Below, piece by piece: positions 1 through 7,279 of a stretch of 17,342 nucleotides of DNA; position 1 is the stretch's first letter; every line of letters begins with the position of its first letter. The DNA comes from Sphingomonas sanxanigenens. Its GTDB lineage: Bacteria; Pseudomonadota; Alphaproteobacteria; Sphingomonadales; Sphingomonadaceae. Below the pieces are notes generated by a model. The model searched no databases, had not been told where the DNA came from, and saw only the letters and a program-made list of their open reading frames with translations. Location of the stretch: assembly GCA_003240855.1 (NCBI GenBank), contig QFNN01000060.1, positions 1 to 17,342 on the forward strand, in the 5' to 3' direction. The position numbers and the translations under genes are program-made.

Positions 1-166
1 ACCCCGGGCTCCAGTTATGACTGCAGGAGAAAAGGAGACCACGTCAAATGGCGCGGCGTCGATCCTTGCAGATGGAACCCGGTTGATGCTCCTACAGGTC
101 GGGCAAATCACGAGCTGGAACTCTGACATGCGACTATCTTCCAGGGAGAGCCGCCCCGCTTAATCG

Positions 167-193
167 TTTACCCGTATGATGTAAGCGTGTAAA
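167..193. promoter_or_regulatory. candidate ArsR operator and -10 box of the peroxiredoxin operon
   Basis: An inverted repeat TTTACCCG (167-174) / CGTGTAAA (186-193) matches at 7 of 8 positions with an 11-base spacer, a size suited to a dimeric winged-helix repressor. Its spacer contains TATGAT (175-180), a good -10 box for the + strand; no convincing -35 is visible. The 9-mer GTATGATGT (174-182) recurs with one change as GTATAATGT at 7225-7233, in the other sulfur-gene promoter of this window. Binding by the ArsR protein encoded just downstream is inference. Confidence 0.4.
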
Positions 194-232
194 AATTGGA
201 CCGGGCTTACCGCCGCAAGGAGCAACATATTG

Positions 233-898
233 ATGTCGAGCGATGACAGATTGGGTATCGCGCCGAGGCCGCTTCAGATCGGCGATGTCGCACCCAATTT
301 TCAGGCGCGGACGACGATGGGCGAGATGAGCCTGTCTGACCATCGCGGCCGCTGGGTGATGCTGTTTTCGCATCCGGCGGATTTTACGCCAGTCTGCACC
401 AGCGAGTTCGTCGCTCTCTCGCGCGCCAGCGCGCGTTTCAAGGCCATGAATTGTGCGCTCGTCGCGGTTTCGGTGGACAGCCTTTATTCCCATCTAGGCT
501 GGATACGGGCGATCAAGGACGCATTTCAGGTGACGGTGCGCTTTCCGATCGTCGAGGATCCCTCGCTGGTGATTGGCCGCGCTTATGGCATGATTGCGGA
601 GGACGCGCCTGACGCGGCGACACTGCGCTCGACCTTCTTCATCGATCCCGAGGGCATTATCCGGGCTACGCTCTGCTACCCCGCCACAGTCGGACGGTCG
701 GTTGAGGAGTTACTGCGCGTTCTTGCCGCCCTGCAAAAGGTCGATAGCGACAATGTGGTGACCCCGGAGGGCTGGCGTCCAGGCGATGACGTGCTGCTCC
801 CCCCCTATCAGGATCAGGCCTCCGCTCTCGATGCGCAGGGCGACGTCTGCTGGTTCCATCGGACGCGGCCTGACAAACACGAAGAAGCGGACCGATGA
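233..898 (+). CDS. Prx6-type peroxiredoxin (AhpC/TSA family)
   Basis: A 221-residue thiol peroxidase that would reduce hydrogen peroxide, organic peroxides or related oxidants in the cytoplasm. The peroxidatic site is P48-x3-T52-x2-C55 within HPADFTPVCTSEF, the signature of the Prx6 (1-Cys) subfamily, and the length fits. The C-terminal arm (about 183-221) resembles archaeal Prx6 proteins, with Cys206 in GDVCWF near where those carry resolving cysteines; Cys74 and Cys148 are also present. I chose ATG 233 because AAGGAG at 217-222 sits 10 bases upstream; a TTG at 230 in the same frame would add one residue. The stop overlaps the next gene's start (ATGA at 895-898), so peroxidase and ArsR regulator are probably translationally coupled. 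Family assignment is firm; the substrate is unknown. Confidence 0.93.
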   Translation: MSSDDRLGIAPRPLQIGDVAPNFQARTTMGEMSLSDHRGRWVMLFSHPADFTPVCTSEFVALSRASARFKAMNCALVAVSVDSLYSHLGWIRAIKDAFQVTVRFPIVEDPSLVIGRAYGMIAEDAPDAATLRSTFFIDPEGIIRATLCYPATVGRSVEELLRVLAALQKVDSDNVVTPEGWRPGDDVLLPPYQDQASALDAQGDVCWFHRTRPDKHEEADR

Positions 899-1269
899 CA
901 GGCTTCACCGATGCCGAACTCGATGCGATCACCGACGTCCTCAAGGCGCTCGGCCATGACGTTCGGCTTAGACTCATGCGCACTTTGCTCGAAAATGGCG
1001 AGAAATCGGTCGGAGAACTCGAAACGATAACGGGCATCGGTCAGCCCGGCCTGTCCCAACAACTCGGCATCCTGCGCAAAGCCGAGCTGGTGCAAACCCG
1101 GAGGGATGCCAAGCTTGTATTCTACAGCCTTTCGCCGGACGCACTGCGGACAACGGCGACCTTGCTCTGCGCCTTATCGGGAAATTCAACAAAGGACGGT
1201 GATGCGGGCTTGAAAGGCGCTCAATCCCGCACGCGCGGGTCATCTGCTACATTTGCCAAGCTCTTGTGA
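895..1269 (+). CDS. ArsR-family winged-helix regulator with a single cysteine
   Basis: A 124-residue ArsR/SmtB-type repressor. The winged-helix core spans about 10-95: recognition helix around GQPGLSQQLGILRKAELVQ (49-67), then a beta wing TRRDAKLVFYSL (68-79). It resembles the BigR/SqrR branch (GEKSVGELE, LSQQL, VFYSLS), but the first sensor cysteine position holds Thr30. The only cysteine is Cys92 in the last helix. No ArsR-type CxC metal site is seen. It overlaps the peroxiredoxin stop by four bases and presumably controls that operon, perhaps through the inverted repeat at 167-193. The tail after residue 97 is low in complexity and not typical of the family. Redox or persulfide sensing is inferred from context; the ligand is unknown. 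Confidence 0.88.
   Translation: MTGFTDAELDAITDVLKALGHDVRLRLMRTLLENGEKSVGELETITGIGQPGLSQQLGILRKAELVQTRRDAKLVFYSLSPDALRTTATLLCALSGNSTKDGDAGLKGAQSRTRGSSATFAKLL
1203..1239 (+). terminator. overlapping alternative hairpins at the 3' end of the arsR gene
   Basis: TGCGGG-c-TTGA (1203-1213) can pair with TCAA-t-CCCGCA (1221-1231) around a 7-base loop. The same CCCGC (1226-1230) can instead pair with GCGGG (1235-1239) around a 4-base loop. The two stems are mutually exclusive. No T-run follows, so intrinsic termination is uncertain; it could be a Rho-dependent end or coincidence in GC-rich DNA. Confidence 0.25.
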
Positions 1270-1672
1270 TCACCCACGCTGCCCAGTCTGGCCGGGATAC
1301 ACGGCATATGTCGAGCCACGGTCGTTCCTGTATCATTCAAAAAGAATGAAGGACTGGATCGCAACGATCGCGCTGACCCCCGTGCCTGTGTTCAGCGCAA
1401 GACCATTCCTGACGAAGTCGATGCGACGATGGCCAGCCAACTGATATCTACACTCTGCTCTTCAACCGCCTCGTCTCGCGCCCGGAGCCGTCTTGCGTCG
1501 CGCCGCGTAATCAGTTTGATCAACTCGATCGCGGTCTGACCCCGCTTTTCGCGCATTCGCGCTAACGACTGATATGGCTTGGCTTGCGCGCGCATTCCGG
1601 GCTGAAACCACTACCCGCTAAAAATGGGAGGTGTTCTTCGCAGCTAGAGGACTGCCCCGCAGTTGATCGTCC
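1270..1672. other. 403-base intergenic region between convergent operons
   Basis: This stretch separates the + strand peroxiredoxin/arsR operon from the - strand end of the rhodanese-to-DsrE operon. Open frames here (for example 1392-1595 on the - strand, rich in Arg, Glu and Leu) have no clear start signal or recognisable domain. They could be decayed coding sequence, but I cannot identify a parent gene. I see no strong terminator with a T-tract and no terminal repeats of an insertion sequence. Confidence 0.5.
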
Positions 1673-2224
1673 TTATTCCGGGATCAGCGCCCAGCCCTTG
1701 AGCTGCAAGGTCGCCAATGTCGTCATGGCGGAGAGATCGAGTGTCACTTCCGGCGCCAGATCGTCCTTGCCGATTTTCGCCTTGCCTAACGCCTGGCTGC
1801 AGACGTGAACCTCCACCCCGGCCGCCCGAAGCGCCGCGAGAAGTGCGCTGTTCGGATTGGGGCGGCCCTGCCGCGCGCGGGACGCCGCGTCACTCAAGAC
1901 GAGACTGGTCGCCGGTCCGTGGATGACCGCCACCACGTCGCCGGGTTTGACCGCGACATGCGCCGAGCCAAGCAGGTTCAGGAAGCGTGCAACCTTCTGG
2001 AGGCTAAGATTGACCCCATTGGGGTCGCTGGCGCTATCGGTAATATCAAACACCACCCGATAGGTCAGAGACGGATCCGGCTGCCCCGCCGCATCGGGCG
2101 CAGGCGTAATGGCGCCGTAGACCGGAACCACAGGATGAGCGGTATCTTTCACGGACTGAGCTAACGCCGCCGCCGGAAAGCCAGCGACCAGACATGTTGT
2201 CACCAGGATCGCCCATCTGTTCAT
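1673..2224 (-). CDS. periplasmic DsrE-family protein
   Basis: A 183-residue protein with a signal peptide (MNRWAILVTTCLVAGFPAAALA, likely cleaved after residue 22) followed by a DsrE/DsrF-like fold: core beta strand YRVVFDITD (55-63), helix LQKVARFLNLL (75-85), strand DVVAVIHG (96-103), and the motif VEVHVCSQAL with Cys142 where DsrE/TusD proteins carry the sulfur-accepting cysteine. DsrE-family proteins bind and pass sulfane sulfur as persulfides, mostly in the cytoplasm; this one is predicted to be exported. Its start overlaps the ArsR stop (bases 2221-2224), making it the last gene of the rhodanese/RND/ArsR operon. A periplasmic persulfide-carrier role beside a sulfide oxidoreductase is inference. 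Confidence 0.82.
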   Translation of the reverse strand: MNRWAILVTTCLVAGFPAAALAQSVKDTAHPVVPVYGAITPAPDAAGQPDPSLTYRVVFDITDSASDPNGVNLSLQKVARFLNLLGSAHVAVKPGDVVAVIHGPATSLVLSDAASRARQGRPNPNSALLAALRAAGVEVHVCSQALGKAKIGKDDLAPEVTLDLSAMTTLATLQLKGWALIPE

Positions 2225-2568
2225 TTCGCTTCATCTCCATGGATCACGTCGGCGGGCGTTGACCGTCCGAAACGGTCGCACAGTACGTCGATCAGCTTGC
2301 GAACGTCGTCGTCGGCCAGATTATAATAGATGGTCGTCCCTTCCCGGCGGGTCTTGACCAGGCCACCATCGCGCATCCTCCCAAGATGCTGCGACACGCT
2401 GGACTGCGATTGTCCGCACAACTCCACCATCTGTCCGACGGAGAATTCCCCCTGAGTCAGCCGGCAGAGGATGAGGAGACGCTGTTCGTTCGCGAGCAGC
2501 TTCAGCACGGCCGCAGCCTGAACGGCATGTCTGGCAAGTTCAACAAAGGGGGTATCGAGGGGCATCAT
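2221..2568 (-). CDS. BigR/SqrR-like ArsR-family repressor
   Basis: A 115-residue winged-helix protein. Its recognition helix is around QSQSSVSQHLGRMRDGGLV (53-71) and its wing is KTRREGTTIYYNL (72-84). Cys35 in LLILCRL occupies the alpha-2 cysteine position of BigR/SqrR persulfide sensors. A second cysteine lies in the last helix, Cys97 in DVLCDRF, about one helical turn before the usual BigR/SqrR position. Cys51 is extra. BigR/SqrR proteins repress sulfide-detoxification genes until their two cysteines become linked by persulfide or tetrasulfide chemistry. The gene overlaps both neighbours by four bases, so it is autoregulated with the efflux operon if it binds the palindrome near 7219-7255. 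A metal-sensing ArsR is the alternative, but no clear metal-binding CxC or His cluster is present. Confidence 0.88.
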   Translation of the reverse strand: MMPLDTPFVELARHAVQAAAVLKLLANEQRLLILCRLTQGEFSVGQMVELCGQSQSSVSQHLGRMRDGGLVKTRREGTTIYYNLADDDVRKLIDVLCDRFGRSTPADVIHGDEAK

Positions 2569-5500
2569 CTGATCGCCGGCTTTCCGTCATCTCGAAGGAC
2601 AATGTAGATCGCCGGAATAACCAACACCGTCAGGAGCGTCGAGGACGCAAGGCCGAACAGAAGCGAGATCGCCAACCCCTGAAAGATCGGATCGGTGAGG
2701 ATCACGGCGGCGCCGATCATGGCGGCTGCCGCAGTCAGCACGATCGGCTTGAACCGGATCGCCCCGGCAGCGATCAGCACATCGCGCAGCGGCTTGTCGG
2801 GCGCTGCCGAATGCCTGATGAAATCGACCAGCAGGATCGAGTTGCGCACGATGATGCCGGCGAGCGCGATGAAGCCGATCATTGACGTGGCTGTGAACGG
2901 CGCGCGGAACAGCATGTGGCCGATGACGATCCCCACCAGCGTAAGCGGCACCGGGGTCAGGATAACCAGCGGCAGACGGAAGCTCCTGAACTGCGCGACG
3001 ACAAGGATGTAGATCGCCAGCAAAGCCACCATGAAGGCGCCGCCCATGTCGCGGAACGTGACCCAGGTAATTTCCCATTCGCCGTCCCAGAGCATGGATG
3101 GCGCGCTTTCATCCTCGGGTTGGCCATTGAAGCGGATTTGCGGCTTCACCAGGCCTTTCGAGGCCCAATCATAGTCGTCCACTGCGCGGTCAACCGCCAG
3201 CATGCCGTAGATCGGCGCTTCATAGGCGCCGGCCAGTTCGGCTGTCACCATGTCTGCATAGCGGCCGTCGCGGCGGAAGATAGCGGCGCTGCCGACTTCG
3301 GTGCGGGCATCGACGACGGCACCCAGGTCGATGAGTTGCCCACCCGGCGTTTGCGCGACCGGCGTGCTCGAGAGGGCCCGCGTCCAGCTACGATCCTTCT
3401 GGTCGAGCGCGATGGTGATGGGGAGCGGCGCGCGCCCGTCTCCTCGGGGCGCATAACCGATCGTCTGGCTGCCCATCAGCATGCCGATGCTGTCCGCGAC
3501 CTGTCGCTGCGAGAGGCCATAATAATCGATCCGGTCCCGTTGAAGGTTCAGGCGCAGCTTCGGGCGCGGCGTGCCAAGGCTGTTGTCGACATCCACGATG
3601 AACGGCACGGACTTGAAGATTTTCTCCAGTTCGGTCGCGGTCTTTTGCCGTGTCGCCGCATCGGGGCCATAGACCTCCGCGAGCAGCGTCGCGAGAACCG
3701 GCGGCCCCGGCGGTGTCTCCACGACCTTGACCGATGCAGTCGCGGGGAGTTTCAGCGCTTTCAGTCGCTCGCGCAGGTCGAGCGCGATCTGGTGACTCGA
3801 CCGGCTGCGATCGCCCTTGGGCAGCAGCGTCACCATGACGTCGCCCTGCTCAGGCTGCGCGCGCAGGAAATAGTGGCGAACGAGCCCGTTGAAGTTGAAC
3901 GGCGCGGACGTGCCGGCATAGGTTTCCATTGCCGTCGCCTCGGGCAGGCCTCTCACGATGCCGGCGATATCTTCCAGCACGCGGCTTGTATTTTCAAGCG
4001 CAGTGCCTTCGGGCATGTCCACCGCCACCTGCACCTCCGACTTGTTGTCGAAGGGGAGCAGCTTCACGGTGACGGCCTTGAAATAGAACATGGAGCAGGC
4101 GACCAGGGTCGCCACGCCGACTGCAATAAGGAAATTGCGTGCGCTCGCGCGCGTGTCGATGACGCGATGCGCGACGCGAGCATAGAGTTGCCCCAGCTTC
4201 CCCCCGCTCTCGTCATGGCCATGCCCCGAGACCAACGTCTTGCGGGCGAAGCGGATCATGAGCCAGGGCGCAATCACGACAGCGACGAAGAAGGAGAAGA
4301 TCATCGCCGCCGAGGCGTTGACCGGGATCGGCGCCATATATGGCCCCATCAAACCTGAGACGAACAACATCGGCAGCAGCGCCGCCACCACGGTCAAGGT
4401 CGCCACCACCGTTGGATTGCCAACTTCGGCCACCGCTTCGATCGCCGCCTGGGCGCGGCTGCGTCCATCTCCCATGCCCCAGTGACGCGCAATATTCTCG
4501 ATCATCACGATGGCATCGTCCACGAGGATGCCGATCGAGAAAATAAGCGCAAACAGGCTGACGCGATTGATCGTATAGCCCATCAGATTTGACGCGAACA
4601 TCGTAAGAAGGATCGTCGTCGGAATGACCACCGCCGTCACGCCGGCTTCGCGCCAACCGATCGCGAAGCCGATCAGCACGACGATCGAGACAGTCGCCAG
4701 CGCCAGATGGAAGAGCAGTTCGTTGGCCTTTTCGTTCGCCGTTTCACCATAGTTCCGCGTGACGGCGATGGTGACGTCATCGGGGATCAGCTTGCGTTTC
4801 AGGCTCTCGACGCGATCGAGGATGGCGTCGGAGACGACGACGGCGTTCGCTCCCGCCCGCTTGGCGAATGCGATGCTGACGGCGGGCGCGGCATTCCATG
4901 CGCCATTTCCCGTTTTCGCCCAACGCCACGCCCGCGCCTGATCCTCGCGCGGCCCTTGGCTAACGGTCGCCACGTCGCGCAGATAGACGGGCGCGCCGGC
5001 GCCCGACCGCACTGTAAGCAGCCCCACTTCCTGAGCCGACGACAGGGTGCGGCCGGCCGTGACGGCGACCGCCTTGCCGTCTTCGCGAACATTGCCCAGC
5101 GGAAAGCTGCGATTTGCCTGGGACGCCGCTTCGATCACGCTGCTCAGCGGCACGCCATATTGACGCAGCTTCGCCGGATCGGGGGCGATGCGGATTTCCT
5201 CGGGGCGTCCACCGACGAGAAAGCTGAGGCCGACATTGTCAACCTTTGCGATTTCGGTACGCAACTTCGATGCAAGCTCGTAGAGGCTGGCGTCGGTCCA
5301 CTGCCCTGCCGCTCCGGGCTTCGGCGTGAGAGTCAGGACGACCGCAGGAACATCGTTGATGCCGCGCACCGTCACCTTGGGGTCGGGAATGCCTGCCGGC
5401 TTCCTGTCCCAATTGGCGCGCAGCTTCTCCTCGATACGGATCGCGGCATCCTCAGGGTTCGATCCCACGAGGAAGCGCGCCGTCACCATCACGCCATCAT

Positions 5501-5771
5501 CCTGCGCCTGGGTATAGACATGCTCGACGCCGTCGACGCTCTTGACGATCGTCTCGAGCGGAATGCCGACCAGTTCTGTCGCATCGGCTGCGCTCATGCC
5601 CGGCGCCATCACCTGGATGTCCACCATTGGCACGCTGATCTGCGGCTCTTCCTCGCGCGGAATGGTCAGAAGAGCCAGCAGGCCAACGGCGATCGCAGCC
5701 AGAAGGAACAGCGGCGTCAGGGGCGAGGAAATGGTGGCCCGGGTGAGCCGGCCCGAGATGCCGAGATTCAT
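2565..5771 (-). CDS. RND-superfamily efflux pump, inner-membrane permease
   Basis: A 1068-residue AcrB/CzcA-type proton antiporter, the usual family length. Membrane segments can be seen near 20-37, 353-371, 377-397 and 403-426, with the rest of the first bundle to about 510. A second large periplasmic loop follows (about 570-890), then a C-terminal six-helix bundle. The proton-relay pair is Asp418-Asp419 in GILVDDAIVMIENI of TM4, typical of HAE-type members; the fuller DFG-type heavy-metal signature of CzcA is not evident. The start overlaps the adaptor's stop and the end overlaps arsR, so the operon is tightly coupled. It would form a tripartite pump with the adaptor upstream and the TolC protein encoded on the divergent arm. 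The substrate is not evident; linkage to sulfide oxidation suggests a sulfur compound or a toxic by-product. Confidence 0.95.
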   Translation of the reverse strand: MNLGISGRLTRATISSPLTPLFLLAAIAVGLLALLTIPREEEPQISVPMVDIQVMAPGMSAADATELVGIPLETIVKSVDGVEHVYTQAQDDGVMVTARFLVGSNPEDAAIRIEEKLRANWDRKPAGIPDPKVTVRGINDVPAVVLTLTPKPGAAGQWTDASLYELASKLRTEIAKVDNVGLSFLVGGRPEEIRIAPDPAKLRQYGVPLSSVIEAASQANRSFPLGNVREDGKAVAVTAGRTLSSAQEVGLLTVRSGAGAPVYLRDVATVSQGPREDQARAWRWAKTGNGAWNAAPAVSIAFAKRAGANAVVVSDAILDRVESLKRKLIPDDVTIAVTRNYGETANEKANELLFHLALATVSIVVLIGFAIGWREAGVTAVVIPTTILLTMFASNLMGYTINRVSLFALIFSIGILVDDAIVMIENIARHWGMGDGRSRAQAAIEAVAEVGNPTVVATLTVVAALLPMLFVSGLMGPYMAPIPVNASAAMIFSFFVAVVIAPWLMIRFARKTLVSGHGHDESGGKLGQLYARVAHRVIDTRASARNFLIAVGVATLVACSMFYFKAVTVKLLPFDNKSEVQVAVDMPEGTALENTSRVLEDIAGIVRGLPEATAMETYAGTSAPFNFNGLVRHYFLRAQPEQGDVMVTLLPKGDRSRSSHQIALDLRERLKALKLPATASVKVVETPPGPPVLATLLAEVYGPDAATRQKTATELEKIFKSVPFIVDVDNSLGTPRPKLRLNLQRDRIDYYGLSQRQVADSIGMLMGSQTIGYAPRGDGRAPLPITIALDQKDRSWTRALSSTPVAQTPGGQLIDLGAVVDARTEVGSAAIFRRDGRYADMVTAELAGAYEAPIYGMLAVDRAVDDYDWASKGLVKPQIRFNGQPEDESAPSMLWDGEWEITWVTFRDMGGAFMVALLAIYILVVAQFRSFRLPLVILTPVPLTLVGIVIGHMLFRAPFTATSMIGFIALAGIIVRNSILLVDFIRHSAAPDKPLRDVLIAAGAIRFKPIVLTAAAAMIGAAVILTDPIFQGLAISLLFGLASSTLLTVLVIPAIYIVLRDDGKPAIR

Positions 5772-6832
5772 TGGCCCGACGCCCCAATGGGTTTGCCGGG
5801 TGCGAAAAGCGTGTCGCCGGCGGACACGCCGCTCAATATCTCGACTAGAGCAGGATCGGCGGTCGGCGCGATCTGGACCGGCGCCATGCCGAGCCGTTTG
5901 CCTTCACTCCCCTTCTGAACCGTCACAACCTGCACCTGATCGATGCCATAGCTGGTCGTCACGAACCGCCGCGGCACGACGAGGGCCTTGCGCGTCCCGA
6001 TTTCCACCGACGCGCTCACCCGGCGACCGACAAATTGCGTGGTGAGACCGGGCAGCGTCGCATCGACGCGCACCTGCCCTCCCGTGATGGCGGGATAGAC
6101 CTGCGCCACGGTGCCCTGGCGCGAGCCATCCGGCAGGTCCAGATCGCTGATGATGACATGGGCGCCTGGACGGACCTTATCGACCGCCGATTCCGGGAGC
6201 AGGATGCGCAGCACCGGCGGACCGGCCGTCACGGTTGCGATCGACATACCCGGTGCGACGGCAGATCCTGCCGGAACATCGGCGCGCAGAACCCGACCGC
6301 TGGCCGGCGCGAGCAACGCGCCCTGGCCAGCGACGCTCGCGCTGGCGCCCTGCTGCGCGCGCGCGGCGGCGACCTGAGCGCCGGCCGCCCGGGCCGCAGC
6401 CACAGCCTGATCAAGACGCGCCTTGGCGTAAACGCCATTGTTGTAAAGATCGCGGATACGATCGAGATCGGCATTGGCGCGCACCGCCTCGGCCTGCGCT
6501 GCCGCCGCCTGCGCGCCATAAGCGTTCGCTTCATAGCCAAGCCGCGAATCGACGATCACGCCGATGCGCTGCCCTTTGCGCACCATGTCGCCGGCACGGA
6601 CCGAAAGCGACGTCAAAATGCCGGGAATGCGGGCAAGCACATCGGCCTGATCGCGCGTTGCGATTTCGGCCCCGACTGCCTTCATGTCAGGGATCTCGCG
6701 GGGGGCGAGGCGGATGGTTTCACCGGCTGGCAGGGCCGCCGCGCGTTCTTCGTGGTCCGGCTTGCCACCACCGCATGACGACAGCGCCAGTGCGGCGCCC
6801 GCCAGCCAGAACCATTTCCCCATCCCGCTCAT
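5768..6832 (-). CDS. RND periplasmic adaptor subunit (membrane fusion lipoprotein)
   Basis: A 354-residue HlyD/AcrA-type adaptor. The N-terminus MSGMGKWFWLAGAALALSSC ends in a lipobox (L17-S-S-C20), so it is probably a lipoprotein anchored in the inner membrane. A first lipoyl half (GILTSLSVRAGDMVRKGQRIG, about 71-91) is followed by an Ala-rich helical hairpin (about 99-155). The second lipoyl half is LLAPASGRVLRADVPAGSAV (about 163-182), and beta-barrel and membrane-proximal domains follow. I chose ATG 6832 because AGGA (6841-6844) lies 8 bases upstream and the signal peptide starts there. The open frame extends further upstream, but that part would overlap the rhodanese gene. It lies 25 bases after rhodanese and overlaps the pump gene by four bases. 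Confidence 0.93.
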   Translation of the reverse strand: MSGMGKWFWLAGAALALSSCGGGKPDHEERAAALPAGETIRLAPREIPDMKAVGAEIATRDQADVLARIPGILTSLSVRAGDMVRKGQRIGVIVDSRLGYEANAYGAQAAAAQAEAVRANADLDRIRDLYNNGVYAKARLDQAVAAARAAGAQVAAARAQQGASASVAGQGALLAPASGRVLRADVPAGSAVAPGMSIATVTAGPPVLRILLPESAVDKVRPGAHVIISDLDLPDGSRQGTVAQVYPAITGGQVRVDATLPGLTTQFVGRRVSASVEIGTRKALVVPRRFVTTSYGIDQVQVVTVQKGSEGKRLGMAPVQIAPTADPALVEILSGVSAGDTLFAPGKPIGASGQ

Positions 6833-6857
6833 AAGCCCATTCCTGTCCGCGCGCCGC

Positions 6858-7196
6858 TCAGCCGACAACCACCGGAAGACCGGCCTGCTTCCATGCGCCG
6901 ATCCCCCCCGAAAGATGCGTGTGAATGGCGCTTTGCGCCTGCGCGCATCGATCGAGCGCCATTCCCGAGCGCTTCCCGCCCGCACATTGCAGCACCACCG
7001 TTCTTCCTCCGGCATCGGGGACGCGTTCCGGCGAGAAGCGCGAGAGCGGCAGGTTCACAGCGCCCGGAATATGGCCCGTAGCGAATTCGTCCGCCTCCCG
7101 CACGTCGATGAGCAGAACGCTGCCATTGCTGAGCATCCTGTCTAGCTCGACGGGGCCGATCTCATCATGCGCCGCGCGCTTCCCGAATCCGAACAT
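6858..7196 (-). CDS. single-domain rhodanese (sulfurtransferase)
   Basis: A 112-residue cytoplasmic rhodanese. Landmarks are VLLIDVREADEFATGHIPGAVNLPL (about 27-51) and the active-site loop VLQCAGGKRS, where Cys70 would carry the persulfide. The C-terminal HLSGGIGAWKQAGLPV is the usual rhodanese ending. The active-site loop resembles that of YgaP. In YgaP this domain is fused to a membrane-hairpin DUF2892 domain; here the DUF2892 partner is a separate gene at 8586 on the divergent arm. It is first in the - strand operon, with AGAGGA four bases before its ATG. The likely role is to move sulfane sulfur produced by sulfide oxidation to an acceptor; donor and acceptor are not shown by sequence. 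Confidence 0.92.
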   Translation of the reverse strand: MFGFGKRAAHDEIGPVELDRMLSNGSVLLIDVREADEFATGHIPGAVNLPLSRFSPERVPDAGGRTVVLQCAGGKRSGMALDRCAQAQSAIHTHLSGGIGAWKQAGLPVVVG

Positions 7197-7224
7197 ACGA
7201 TCCTCTTTTCAATTTCGTCATTGC

Positions 7225-7253
7225 GTATAATGTGTAATGATAATATTAGTCAA
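7225..7253 (-). promoter_or_regulatory. promoter of the rhodanese-RND-arsR-dsrE operon
   Basis: Read on the - strand, TTGACT (7253-7248) is followed after exactly 17 bases by TTATAC (7230-7225). This is a strong sigma-70-type promoter with ideal spacing. It would start transcripts about 20 bases upstream of the rhodanese ATG at 7196. Its -10 is shared with the TATAAT of the opposite strand and lies inside the candidate operator. Confidence 0.6.
7226..7231 (+). promoter_or_regulatory. -10 box of the sqr operon
   Basis: A perfect TATAAT on the + strand sits about 49 bases before the chosen sqr start. No good -35 hexamer is found 16-18 bases upstream (the sequence there is CT-rich), which suggests either weak basal activity or help from an activator. 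It overlaps the opposite-strand -10 by five bases, so the two promoters should compete for polymerase. Confidence 0.4.
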
Positions 7254-7264
7254 TGCTGATGGAA

Positions 7265-7274
7265 AGAGGAAGGA
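7265..7274 (+). promoter_or_regulatory. ribosome binding site of sqr
   Basis: AGAGGAAGGA lies five bases before ATG 7280. It decides the start: the upstream in-frame ATG at 7253 has no Shine-Dalgarno sequence and would add nine residues ahead of the FAD-binding strand. Confidence 0.6.
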
Positions 7275-7279
7275 CGCAG

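Larger units (their letters stand above)
7219..7255. promoter_or_regulatory. candidate repressor operator between the two divergent arms
   Basis: An imperfect 21-base palindrome (7219-7239) has arms CATT and AATG and further symmetric matches inside. It covers the -10 boxes of both strands. A second copy of the arm, CAATG at 7251-7255, pairs with CATTG at 7219-7223, so two overlapping symmetric arrangements exist. Nearby TAATATTA (7241-7247 region) is AT-rich and palindromic. ArsR-family proteins bind such AT-rich dyads over promoters; the BigR-like protein encoded in the left arm is the obvious candidate. Confidence 0.45.

Noticed and set aside
48..86. 12-codon frame (MARRRSLQMEPG) preceded by AAAGGAG
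   Set aside because: Too short to judge; a good Shine-Dalgarno sequence alone is not enough, and a further frame starting in its stop also ends quickly.
1392..1595. - strand frame considered as a transposase or regulator fragment
   Set aside because: No motif, no ribosome site and no terminal repeats; identity cannot be supported.
2565..5771. Heavy-metal (CzcA/CusA) efflux as the function of the RND pump
   Set aside because: Adjacent ArsR proteins invite a metal reading, but the TM4 motif GILVDDAIVMIENI and the sulfur-gene neighbours do not show a metal-specific signature; the substrate is left open.
2916..5918. Long + strand open frames (2916-4358 and 4707-5918) opposite the RND pump
   Set aside because: They are antisense to a clear 1068-residue RND gene; the translations are Arg/His-rich with no domain, as expected from the complementary strand of GC-rich coding DNA.
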